Origin: Austropuccinia psidii
Lineage: Eukaryota > Basidiomycota > Pucciniomycetes > Pucciniales > Sphaerophragmiaceae
Assembly: GCA_023105745.1 (NCBI GenBank)
Contig: JALGQZ010000014.1
Coordinates: 2,823,888-2,887,887 of the forward strand
Direction: 5' to 3'
Length of the DNA stretch: 64,000 nucleotides
The translations under genes and the position numbers were made by a program. Below are positions 48,689-59,365 of the stretch, piece by piece; the first letter of the stretch is position 1; each line of letters begins with the position of its first letter. The notes beneath the pieces are model-generated. The model had not been told where the DNA came from, made no database searches, and saw only the letters and a list, made by a program, of their open reading frames with translations.

Positions 48689-49954
48689 TGTCAGGGTTAG
48701 TCCATTCAGAAGCTTTAAGATAGTAATTAAAAGCTAGTACTGTGACTGTGACAAAGTAAAATTTAATTCAAAGATAATATTAAAGAGCTCTACTATTATG
48801 AAATAGTGTTGATTAATCTAAGGAAAACCCTGTCTTTATCAGTAGAATATCAATTGACTTTAATAACTACGAAAATAATTAATTCCTTAATTATATCGTG
48901 TTTATATGAATAGTACGAACATTACAGGGTGAAAGTGATCTTCACAGGCCATTTAAGAAATGTAATGATGTGTAAAGAGTGTTTGAATTACTAATATTAC
49001 TCATTATTGGAGGTGTTAAGCTCTTAACGAGAATTATTTGAATTATTTAGCCAGTACTTCTTGATACAGGTTTGGTACAGACCAGTATGTGCAAAAAAAC
49101 TTTGAATCCAGATATCTCAGTAAGTAATTGAGATACAATAAATCCAAGATCACAAATTGAAGAGATTTATGAGCTCTTAATAATCGTATTATTTATGTTT
49201 AACCTACACAAAAATAGAAAAAGCTATAAGGGTTTCAAGATTTTCAATGGATTTTTGTAAATCAATATGTGGCTTTAAAAATATCCAATACAGATATCTT
49301 TGTCTATTTAGAAGATATAAGAACTTTGAGGCTTTATTAAATCTTAAATTCAGTCTATTTTATAGTGAATTTGAATGAATATATGGAAAAGGTACAGGGG
49401 TTTCTTTATACTGCTATGTTCAGATATCCTGTATTTTGTGTAGTAAGCCATTAAACCAAGATAACTTAGCCAGTTTTGAAGATAAAATTGTCTTAAGTAT
49501 CTAAAATTAAAGCTCTCATCAATATATTTAATTTTTCAATAGGTTTTTACAGTTTTTTACAAGCCCTCTTAGACTTTTAAAGGTTTCTCTGGTTTAAGAA
49601 AGCTTATAGTGGTATCTCCTGAAGTAGGAGTGCTACTGACAAATGAATTGTACCATTTGATGTCTTGAATTGGGAGCTTTGAGAAAAATATCATTTTTGT
49701 TGAAGTTTTATCAAATATGAATAAGTCAGATGAGAGGTTAAAATAACATTGTTTACTTATTTGGTCTTATCTTTGTATGGTTGCATCTCTGTTATTTCTT
49801 ATCCTATTTGGACAAGATTAGTATATTATTGATTAGGGATATTCCCTGTTCATATTTATAACTGTATAGACTGTGTTTGTACAATAATTTCTATAAAATT
49901 GCTTATTGAATTTGAATCTTATGCTGGTTCCCTGCTTAGAGTCACAGGCTGACA
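48689..49954 (+). mobile_element. Solo LTR, family B, older copy
   Basis: Starts TGTCAGGGTTAG and ends AGTCACAGGCTGACA. It shares with 41048-42484 the phrases AGCTAGTACTGTGACT, CTACTATTATGAAATAGTG, GATGAGAGGT and the terminal 15 bases. It is more diverged and shorter (1266 bp). The flanking ATTTC and ATTCA no longer match well. Confidence 0.6.
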
Positions 49955-49959
49955 ATTCA

Positions 49960-50663
49960 ATTATAAATACAAGAGTCCTCAGCTGTGCTATTTGCTTGAA
50001 ATTTCTTTGTTGATGGTATATTATTGAGAGCATATTTTCTTCATATTGGTTCATTATGAAAATATCTCCAATCATTTGGATAATAAAAAAAAGATCTCAA
50101 ATTGGATTCTGATTACTTTTTCGAGGATATGTTTAATTCATATCATTGACTCATTGCCCCTGTAAAATTCTAATAGTGTGTTTTACTATCATGATAGGCT
50201 TATTATAATTGCTAACCCCTGTATGATATAAGTAATCTGTGAGAATTTGGATTTAAATGATTAATTGAGGATTTTAACCAACCTTTCTCATTTATTTATT
50301 CAATTCTTTGCGAGTGCTTTCTGATAAAGCGAATTATTAAAAATGAATATTGGGAAAGTTCAAATATGAAGTGCATAAGATTAAATTCCCATTCCTCTTC
50401 CTAATATCTTTGTTTTTTGCTTTTGCTCCTCATTTTTTATGTTTCTCTAATTTTCTTTTTCATTTAGTTTATCAATATCCTTTCTTAGTTTTTTCCACTC
50501 TACTTCTATTTTCATTTAATCATGTCTATACTAAAGAATTTCCTTCATGTAAATAAAGATATATTAGAAATGTTTGCAATTTGGACAAGAAAAAATGAGG
50601 TATAAGTTAGAATTGTTTCTCTAAACAATAAATCATATAATTGAGGTTTATTTCAAAATGAAT
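49960..50663. other. No gene seen
   Basis: AT-rich spacer between a solo LTR and the next TIR element. The 68-codon frame at 50350-50556 is phenylalanine-rich from T runs and is not convincing. Confidence 0.5.
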
Positions 50664-50671
50664 TTATTCTT

Positions 50672-51448
50672 GGGTTTTGGTAAACCCATGTAAGCCCTTA
50701 TGGTTTTTTGCCATGAATTGGTAAAAACATGAAGGTTTTTGGTATTTTGGTAAAATCCAATAAGGGGTGTTGTTTAAATGAAATGTAGCTATTTATGGTG
50801 TTGTTGATTCCATTTCTTCATGCCATTGTTAAAGCCGTTTGTGGCATTTTTGATCCTATTTATGGAGTTTTTGATGCCATTTATGGCATTGTTAATGCCT
50901 TAAATGGCATTTATAATTCATTTTTGATTCCATTCATGGAATTATTATGTCAGTTGTGATGCCATTTATGGAACTAATAATTTCATAAATGGAATTTTAA
51001 GCTTCCACTGATGCCATAAGTCACATTTTTAATTGAATTGATTTCATAAATAGCATTTTCAATTTACTTACAAACATGATCAAAAATATATAAAAAATGG
51101 ACTTTTTGGGCCCAAAATTGTCACAGAATTCTTTTTCCAGAGTTGTGGGCTTCTGGTTTTTTATTCTCAAGATTCTTCCCTTCATTCTTTAAAAAAATAT
51201 GGGAATTCATAAGTGGGAACATCTTTAATTAATTTTTTTAAAAAATCAGGCCATTATGCCAAATTGGCCAAAAAAAACTTCAAAAAAATTGGGGATCTTC
51301 AAATCCTATTTCAGAAAAGCTATAGCAAAAAGTTAAACAAATGCTCAAATCTAAGTCTGAGGAATATTTCTAAACAATAGGCCAATTACATGTTTTGGCC
51401 ATAAATTGGTAAAAACACGTAAGGGCTTATGTGTGTTTACCAACACCC
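50672..51448. mobile_element. TIR element with minisatellite (same family as 18772)
   Basis: The left end GGGTTTTGGTAAACCC and right end (complement) GGGTGTTGGTAAACACAC are inverted. Flanking octamers TTATTCTT (50664-50671) and TTATTATT (51449-51456) differ at one base. The left half carries the ATTTATGGCATTG-type minisatellite (about 50788-51060). The right half (about 51120-51448) is shared with the right end of the OTU-bearing MULE (about 58780-59137), linking short and long members. Confidence 0.8.
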
Positions 51449-51520
51449 TTATTATTTTTTCTACAAGTAAATAATTCTAGATTCTGATTGAAGCTATTTG
51501 ATTTATATTGAATATATTTC

Positions 51521-52115
51521 TGTGAGCCTGCAAGCATGTAAACCTTTACCTGCTACACAGACCCCAATTACTTTCTTTAAGTTTTTGTCTCATTTTCTCT
51601 TAATTTTTTGTATAAATTTTAAATACTTAAATTCATATTATTATAATATGATTTAAATCTTGTTTCTATGACTAATCACTCAATGTGTCATAGTATATGC
51701 TCCCACTATGTCATTAATTTTGTTGTTACATTTGCTCCTGTTACCATAGCAAATCTTTCTTCATTCAAAACAGAATTATTTTACATTGTTTGATTTCAAA
51801 TTTGTAATTACAACATTTAAAGAGGATTAATTCTCTTTGAATGAATCCTGAGAGCTCTTAACCAAATATATTTTTACAATTAAAATTACTTAGATTTTAT
51901 TTTAGAAATATTAGCGCTCTCACCTTTAAAGTGATTAAATTCACTTTTACAAATCATTACCATTTAGAGTACTGTTGAAGCTTAAATACCAACAGTACAT
52001 CATTATAAACCAAGTGACGCGTCTATTACTTCAAATAATAGTATTCCACTCTCTATTAGTTTATTAAATTACTAATATTTTAGTCTGGAAGCCACGAAAG
52101 AGGCGCCAGCTAACA
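51521..52115 (+). repeat. Left LTR (595 bp)
   Basis: Same length as the right LTR. Contains stem-forming repeats, for example GTACTGTTG / CAACAGTAC (51969-51998), AAAGTGA / TCACTTT just before it, and CTATGAC / GTCATAG near 51666-51694. Ends GGCGCCAGCTAACA. Confidence 0.9.
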
Positions 52116-52389
52116 TTTAATATATTAAAATTTTAGATTAGATTTGATTAATTAATTAATTATATCTAATAAATCAATTAGACGATTGGAATACCCAATT
52201 AATAATATATAGTTTTTCTATAACTAACTCTTTCATCAAAAATCAAGAATCAACGTTACAATACTGATTCTAATTTTTATTATTATTCTATAGCTTTGAA
52301 GACTTAATACCAAAGCTATTTATTTATTTTTTCTCAAAATCTTGTTGGAACCATCAGTACCATCCTCCAGCACCAACAATCAAGTTTCG

Positions 52390-53709
52390 ATGACCATGGC
52401 CCCCCCTGAAATCGAAGCTTTTCAACGCCTGTCTTTGTTCATGAAAGACATAAGCATTGTTACTGGTCATCTATCCAAAATGATGACCAGTAGCTACTCT
52501 TTTAACCATTCTACTTCTCGTCGTCGGGAAAAGAAGCCTACAGCTCGGTCGGAAGCCTGGAAAAAAGACCATTTCCAAGGCAAATCTCGTAGTTATGATA
52601 GTTTATCACTACCTCCTACTGCAAATATCAAATCCCGAAGTCCCAGGACCATCAAAGACTTTGATTTTAAGTCCTTTCAACGTACAGGATCACAATCTGG
52701 TAGTAAAGATCAAGAAATTATAGCAACAAAGAAAAAAACACGAGATACATCAAACTTCATAGACAATTCAACAACCAATACAGCTTCAGAAGATAGGAGT
52801 AGCAATAATACTATCAAATCCTCATCAAATACAGCTTACAGAATCGCGTTAAAGCCAGTTATTTCTGACCCTGTTAGCAATAGACAATCCCACTTCCTTT
52901 ACGACGCTAGAAACCCAAAAACTGCCCCTGTTCTTAAGCCTATTAGTAATTGTACTACGACCAAGGAAACCATTACTAATGGGGAGTATAGTAGTAAATT
53001 TGATAGTAAAAGTATCAATGTGAATACTATCAAGAAGGATAGCAATCTCAGCTTTAATCAACCTGACGCGAACGGAAATAAGATATATAAATACGATGAA
53101 CAGAATTTACAACCTAATACTAGTTGTACTAGCTTCAGTACCAACGAAATTAGGTCTGTAACAATGGATAAGACGAGTACTATTAAAACAAATAATGATA
53201 CCAGTCGCGCTAGCTCCAGCATCGACGAAATTGAGCTTGCAACAACAATAAATATGACTATTAATAAAAATAAAGAAGAAGCAACAACAAATACGACTAT
53301 TAATAAAAATAAAGAAGAAGCAACGACAAATACGACTATTAATAAAAATAAAAATGAAACAATATTGAACAAGATAAAAAATTACATTGAAAGAAAATTA
53401 AACGATCAACCTATCACAACTAAAATTCAAATGTCAAGTATCTTACTGCGTATCATAAAGAATATCCATAATGAAAGAAACCTATACTACTACCTCAACT
53501 CAAAAAAACCTTACGATACGCTAGAAGTCCAGATTGAATCAGCTCTCCTTCAAAAACCATTCCATAAAAATAAATTAAATACAAACGAACTCAAGGATCT
53601 TAGACAATTCCATGACTCCAACAGCAAAAAATTGTCATATGAAGAAAACTCAAATATACAAGACATTATTTCCAGAATTCAAAATTATTATAACCTTTTT
53701 CAGGACTAA
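52390..53709 (+). CDS. Unknown protein of a young non-autonomous LTR element
   Basis: The frame is open from 52300. The first ATG is at 52390; the second, at 52396, sits in an ideal ACCATGG context and may be the true start, giving 437-439 residues. The N-terminal 35 residues (APPEIEAFQRLSLFMKDIS) look helical. Next comes a basic stretch with SRRREKK, then a long Ser/Thr/Asn-rich, probably disordered middle, three 13-residue repeats (NTTINKNKEEATT; about residues 286-324) and a C-terminal part that looks folded and mostly helical. There is no zinc knuckle, protease, RT or integrase motif, no signal peptide and no membrane segment. Composition is less AT-rich than the flanks. A gag-like or nucleic-acid-binding role would fit the setting, but a captured host or element gene is equally possible. 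I do not recognise the family. Confidence 0.7.
   Translation: MTMAPPEIEAFQRLSLFMKDISIVTGHLSKMMTSSYSFNHSTSRRREKKPTARSEAWKKDHFQGKSRSYDSLSLPPTANIKSRSPRTIKDFDFKSFQRTGSQSGSKDQEIIATKKKTRDTSNFIDNSTTNTASEDRSSNNTIKSSSNTAYRIALKPVISDPVSNRQSHFLYDARNPKTAPVLKPISNCTTTKETITNGEYSSKFDSKSINVNTIKKDSNLSFNQPDANGNKIYKYDEQNLQPNTSCTSFSTNEIRSVTMDKTSTIKTNNDTSRASSSIDEIELATTINMTINKNKEEATTNTTINKNKEEATTNTTINKNKNETILNKIKNYIERKLNDQPITTKIQMSSILLRIIKNIHNERNLYYYLNSKKPYDTLEVQIESALLQKPFHKNKLNTNELKDLRQFHDSNSKKLSYEENSNIQDIISRIQNYYNLFQD
53251..53367 (+). repeat. Three 39-bp in-frame repeats
   Basis: Units start at 53251, 53290 and 53329. The first two are nearly identical (two changes in 39); the third diverges at its end. The in-frame period keeps the ORF open. 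Confidence 0.85.
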
Positions 53710-53747
53710 ATCATTTTTTTTTACTATTTTTTTTTAGTATTACCAAA

Positions 53748-54342
53748 TGTGAGCCTGCAAGCATGTAAACCTTTACCTGCTACACAGACCCCAATTACTT
53801 TCTTTAAGTTTTTGTCTCATTTTCTCTTAATTTTTTGTATAAATTTTAAATACTTAAATTCATATTATTATAATATGAATTAAATCTTGTTTCTATGACT
53901 AATCACTCAATGTGTCATAGTATATGCTCCCACTATTTCATTAATTTTGTTGTTACATTTGCTCCTGTTACCATAGCAAATCTTTCTTCATTCAAAACAG
54001 AATTATTTTACATTGTTTGATTTCAAATTTGTAATTACAACATTTAAAGAGGATTAATTCTCTTTGAATGAATCCTGAGAGCTCTTAACCAAATATATTT
54101 TTACAATTAAAATTACTTAGATTTTATTTTAGAAATATTAGCGCTCTCACCTTTAAAGTGATTAAATTCACTTTTACAAATCATTACCATTTAGAGTACT
54201 GTTGAAGCTTAAATACCAACAGTACATCATTATAAACCAAGTGACGCGTCTATTACTTCAAATAATAGTATTCCACTCTCTATTAGTTTATTAAATTACT
54301 AATATTTTAGTCTGGGAGCCACGAAAGAGGCGCCAGCTAACA
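53748..54342 (+). repeat. Right LTR (595 bp)
   Basis: Differs from the left LTR at only three positions seen by eye: T to A in the TATGATTTAAATC region, G to T in CCCACTATGTC, and A to G in TCTGGAAGCC. Confidence 0.9.
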
Positions 54343-54347
54343 ATTTC

Positions 54348-55066
54348 TATTTAGGCCTTCTTAATAAATTTATTGTAATGATAAAAAGTATGTGGAATAG
54401 ATTTATGTGTTCAAATGGATTTGCATATAACAATTAGGTAAGCTCAATCAAAGTTTAAATATCTTTCAGGAGAATGTTCCTTTTCAAACTATGAAATATG
54501 TTTCTACAAATAATTAATAATATTTCAAGGGAATTTATTTTGGTATGATTAAGATTTTAAACCATTTTCTTCATTTTTTTTCAGTTCAAAGGAAATTTCA
54601 AAAAAATTGTTTGAAAATGAATGACCTCCGTATTTTGGAAGAGAAAAAAAATTTGTTCTTAAATAGTCTACTGAAAAAAGAGATAATTATCTCAGTGTTT
54701 CCATTTTAAACCAAAGTGAGGAATTAAACTTATTAAATACTTTCATACAATCAACTTGTGTATTTTTGTTGTACTATGAATGTTTATTTACAATTAATAA
54801 TAATTCTTCTTGTTTCAATTTGGATTTATGATGATTATTTTATGTTGAATAGATTTTAAATTTTTGAATTTGGGCATTGCAGAAACAATGCCGTAACTTT
54901 GCTAAATAAATCATAATACAGTCATAAAATTGAAATATTCCCACATCTATTTATCAAAATTAGTGGCTAAATTAATGTTTACAATTTCTAAAAAGATTCT
55001 TGCACATCCTCCAAGAAGGTTTTAGCTCAAAAATTCAAACAAAATACCTAATTTTTCAAAATACAA
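54348..55066. other. No gene seen
   Basis: AT-rich DNA between the young LTR element and the MULE, without coding frames. Confidence 0.5.
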
Positions 55067-55599
55067 GCGCTTTGGTAAACCCAAGTGAGAGATGTGGTAA
55101 AAGCATTTCAGGGGTTCCCTGCGCCCATTCTCAATTAAAATTCAACAAAAAACTGTATTCGGAAAAATCATTCTACAACTCCCCCAAAAATCCCTCACCC
55201 ATTTGTTTCACACATCTTTTCACTTCCCCCCAAAAGAGACCAAACACCTAAATAATTCACATTTTTCCCCCAAAAAAATTTTTTTTTTTGAAAAACAGCA
55301 TTCCAAACCCAAGTTTCCAAAGATTTTAAAGTCCATTTTCTTTTTTTCCCCAAAAACTGCATTTTCCTCCAAGCCTCTAAAATTCCATTCTTTTACCTTC
55401 CCTAATTTCACAATCTTACAATCAACTGCTTCATTTCACTTTTACCCACTTTTTGTGAAATGTAATATGTTTAATCCCCTTTTTTCATATTATGAAAGGT
55501 TCTTTCCTCATTCCAAATCCCCAAAGCCCCCTTTTTTTAGGTTTATGCAATTTTTTCACTAACTAATTCTTCAAACCCACACTGAAGGTGAATTTCACA

Positions 55600-58575
55600 C
55601 CCTTGATCTTCCTTGGCAGCATGTGCATGATGTTGTCAGGGCACAAGGGTATACTTTGTTGAGATTGAGGTCCAATATGACCCACAAGAAAATGGAGATA
55701 GGTTGTGATAGGTCCAGGACCCCAAATTATCACAAAAACTTCTCCAAAACAGTCACTTCAAAGAATCTTGACTGTCCATCTAAACTTTAGTCAAGAAAAT
55801 ATGCCAAGAATACCACTTGCACTCTTAGAGTCAAAAATCCTGAACACAGCAATTATTCCACTGAAGCTATCATGGCACATCCTGCTTTCAGAAACCTCAA
55901 TGAGCAAGACAAATCCCAAATTTACCAGACATCTTAATCACTGCTCATTCCAAGGAACATTAAGGCCCAATTATGCAGCCAGAGGGAGTCTTAAAGGCCT
56001 GTAATCCTGCAAGAAATTTACAACCAAGTCAATAAGCCCAAGAAAGACAAATAGCAAGGTAGGAGACCCATTGATTCTACTATTGACACCCTTAGAAAGA
56101 AATTCTGTGTGGTCCTCTACAAGGGATACTGAGTGACACATTACCTCCTTGTTTTTCACTTACCCCCTTTCCATTAAGCTCATTCATGGCTTTCCTCATG
56201 TGATTATTATGGATTGTAATTATAGAACCAATAACAACAAAATGACCCTTTTCATATTTTTGGATTAAGCTCAACAAATAGGACATTTTCTGGGGCTTTT
56301 TGTTTGATTAAGTGTGAAACTGAACCATCATAAACTTGGGAATCAACTAAAAACATAGAAAAAGTCTTCAACAACACAAATATTGTTCCCCTCCAGTTGT
56401 TGTTATTGACAAAGATTTTATCTTGAAAAATTCTTTTAAGAAGCTCTCCCCAGACTCAAAAGTCATGTTATGACTTTGAAACATTAATCAAGATTTATTT
56501 TTCCATTGCATGAAGAAAATTGGTAATGAGACTGATTTTGAAGCTTCTATAGGCCTTTGGAATCAACTAAATTACCTTTATATTTCACTTTTATTCATAT
56601 CATTGTGTTTATTAATGGCCCTGGAATTCTCTCCTCAGGTTATGTATTCCCCAACTGGCAAATCTTTTAAATGTAACTGGAAGAGCTTCAAAAGCAAGTC
56701 AAAAATACTGAATTGATTCAATATTCAGAAAAAGCTGGTGTCCTTTAAAGGAGTACTATATGTCAGCCTGGACCAACTAACATTGTAACCTGGGTGAGGG
56801 CTCAAACTTAATAGTTGAATGTGGTAAAGCAATGCTTCAACTTTGGCTCAAAATTTCCACTGGTACTCTCCTGGAGGTTGTTGGGGCCCTTCAAATGGCT
56901 TTCAAAAACAATTTATTGAGATCATCAACATAATCTCCAAATAAATGACTTTCCATGTAAAGAATTTCCCTCCAAAAATGTGTTTTCTCAATGGAAAGGT
57001 GTCTCATTATGAACTTCACATGACCTTTGAAAATTGCAAAACAAAATTTCCTGTAATGAAGAATGTATCAACAAATACAGAGATTATCAAGGCAGAACTT
57101 GCAATAACAAGACCCAACAGGAATTTCCAAGTACCAAAGGCTCCAGTTATCAGACTGACATCCTCAGTGGAATTTGAGTTTAACTGTGAGGATTTATTCA
57201 TCTTCAAGTCCTTAGTTTATTCTCACATTAACTTATTTTTTGTCATATTCTTCTAAGACCAGCTATCAAGGTGCTGATAAAAGTTTTGAGAAAGAAAGAA
57301 TGAAGCCAAAGAAATATTTCAATATATTGGGGAAGACCTCTATAAAGATCAATAATAAAAATAACCCCAATTATTCAGAATTTTCAAGATTGTTTGACTG
57401 TAAAAGTTCCTTTTGATAAAGTTTTCAAGAGTCAAAAGGATTGATAATATTATGAAGACCCACTATAATGCAAAAATATCTGTGGAAGATCTTAAGTATT
57501 CAAGAAGAAAAGAGATCCCTCAAGATTTGGAATAATTGAAATTCAATCCAAGAGAAGAGGAAGACCCCCATCAAAAGTAACCAGCATAACAACCTCAAGA
57601 TCACAGTCTATTTCCCCCTCAAATTATGGAAGTGGTTTCATCATAAGATTTTGAGGCCTCAGTATCCAAATCAATCACTTCATCAGATTCACTAAATTCA
57701 GAAACTGAATTGAATGAATATAGAAAATCAGGGGTCACCCTCAGAAGGTCCATAAGATTGGCCAAGCCTAGCAGAACCTCAAAATGAAAGTCCCACAATC
57801 CTTCAGAATCTTTGAAGATGTATGATGCAATTGACTTAATGTGTGAGGATTTCCAAAGAAATTATCTTACAGTTGATGAATGCTCCAATCTTTTTGTGAG
57901 TTTTTGATTCATTTTAATAGAGAATTGTTTTGTTTATTTTAATATTTATTAATTTTTTGACCCATTTTTATTAGGTACCTGTCTCAGAAGACCTGCCAAA
58001 ATTTATTTTGAAATACACTTTCAAGCCCATTAATATCCAGGGTGATGGAAACTTTGGCTACAAAACAGTATCCCATTACATTTACAATACTAAATATAAA
58101 TGGACCTATTTCAGAGGTGACTTGGCTGAATAAATTAAAAAAATAAAGACCTTTTTTAAGCGATGAACACTTGGTATTCTCATTATCCTCTTATTTTACA
58201 GAATTGAGTGATATGAATATGTTCGCCAGGATCCAAAGAGCAATTGGAAGTCCATGCCTGATATGGGGCATGCAATTGCAAATAGGTATCAAAGACCAGT
58301 TTTTTTATTCCACTGTCCAATATTTCTCTTTTACCCCCTATTTCTGTCCTCCAGATGACAATCCATCCATTTTCATCTGTTTTTTAAAAAGCTGTTCCCA
58401 TTTTGTTCCATTGGACATCATCATTTTTAAAGTTAACCCTGTCCCTCCCATTCCTGTGAATTACGAATTTCATTCCCAACCACAAGCCCTGGAGTGGGGA
58501 TATAAATTTAAGAAACACAGGATTTTATATTTTTCCAATGTTCCTCCCCCCCTCAGAAAAGTCCCATTTGTTTAG
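55600..58575 (+). pseudogene. MULE transposase with OTU domain, broken
   Basis: Reading across frames gives a FAR1/MULE-type N-terminal DNA-binding region (about 55630-55790: DVVRAQGYTLLRLRSN, CDRS, NLDCPSKL). Then come an AHPAFRNLN block (about 55875) and a GRRPIDSTIDTL block (about 56060). The start of the MULE core is at about 56175-56300 (HGFPHVIIMDCNYRTNN, then TNRTFSGAFC). A KRRGRPPSK-type linker lies at about 57550-57580. The OTU domain (about 57975-58500) has NIQGDGNFGYKTVSHYIY, PDMGHAIANRYQRPVF and CSHFVPL. The OTU catalytic cysteine position (DGNC) is Phe here. An intron at 57896-57974 (GTGAG to TTAG) joins in frame. Multiple stops and shifts make it inactive. Confidence 0.7.
57896..57974 (+). 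other. Predicted intron in the MULE transposase
   Basis: 79 bases, GTGAG at the start and TTATTAG at the end. Joining the flanks gives CSNLFVPVSEDLPKF in one frame leading into the OTU domain. Confidence 0.6.
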
Positions 58576-59365
58576 AGGTCAATTAAGATTGATTTTTTTT
58601 GTACTTAAATTTAATTCCAAACATCCCCCTCCTCATTCATATTTATTTCTTAAATCCCACCCAAGTCTCTTTATTTTATCAAAAATATTGAGGTTTTGTA
58701 CTTGGAAATAGTTATATTACAAACATGAAAAAAATATTGGAAAAAAACACCAGTTTTTGGGTCTTCACTCATCCCACCCAAAAAGTTTCCAAAATTATTG
58801 GCTTCTGGGTTTTGATTCTCAATATTCTCCCCTTCATTTTAAGAAGACAATTTTGGGAATTCATGAGTGAGAAAATGTTTAAGGAATTTTTTGAAAAATC
58901 ATTCCATTTTGCCAAATTGGCCAATTTAGAGAAATTTGATAAAAAATATTGAAAAACGTTTGAGATATTTACATCCTATGTTGGAAAAATATGGAAAAAT
59001 ATGGAAAAAAAACTCAAAACTACACCCAAGATATTTTTTATAAAAAAAGGCCACTAATGTGTTTTGGCCATAAACTGGTAAAAAAAATAAGGGCTTACAT
59101 GGATTTACTAAGCTCTTATATGTGTTTATCAACACCCTTTTAAAAAGGACCTTCTCATTTAAAAAGAAAATCTTATTTACTCAAAGAAAACAAACTAACC
59201 CTTTTATTGATTTTTGGGAGGCTATAAAATCCCCACCAAAGAAATTTTTATTAGGTCCAACCAGATGGATGACCCTTTATATTTGGATATTTAATTTGGC
59301 TATCTCTAATCAAATTTGTCTTTTTAGGTATGTGTGCCCTTTAGTCAAAACTGATGCAGAAAAAA

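Larger units (their letters stand above)
51521..54342 (+). mobile_element. Very young LTR-flanked element with a single unknown ORF
   Basis: Two 595-bp direct repeats (51521-52115, 53748-54342) start TGTGAGCC and end AGCTAACA. They are flanked by a perfect 5-bp duplication ATTTC (51516-51520, 54343-54347). I count three substitutions between the LTRs. The 1632-bp interior carries one intact ORF and no reverse transcriptase, integrase or protease. No tRNA-like primer site follows the left LTR, and no polypurine tract precedes the right one. On the minus strand TTTGGTAATAC abuts the LTR, so the element's own polarity could be opposite to the ORF. It must be mobilised in trans. Confidence 0.9.
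55067..59137 (+). mobile_element. OTU-bearing Mutator-like element (MULE), decayed
   Basis: The left terminus GCGCTTTGGTAAACCC and right terminus (complement) GGGTGTTGATAAACAC match the short TIR elements at 18772, 38626 and 50672. Between them lies a MULE transposase relic with a C-terminal OTU domain. This makes it the likely long parent of the short family. The flanking octamers do not match, so the target duplication is lost. Confidence 0.7.

Noticed and set aside
41048..49954. The LTRs at 41048 and 48689 as the two ends of one element
   Set aside because: The first has its own GGTTG duplication and an empty sister site, the LTRs are clearly diverged, and the sequence between them has no element genes.
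52849..53372. Minus-strand open frames within the young element's ORF
   Set aside because: They are shadows of the plus-strand ORF; the valine/serine-rich peptides come from the 39-bp repeats read backwards.
55220..55562. Phenylalanine/lysine-rich open frames on both strands at the MULE left end
   Set aside because: They arise from C and T runs, overlap on opposite strands and precede the recognisable transposase.
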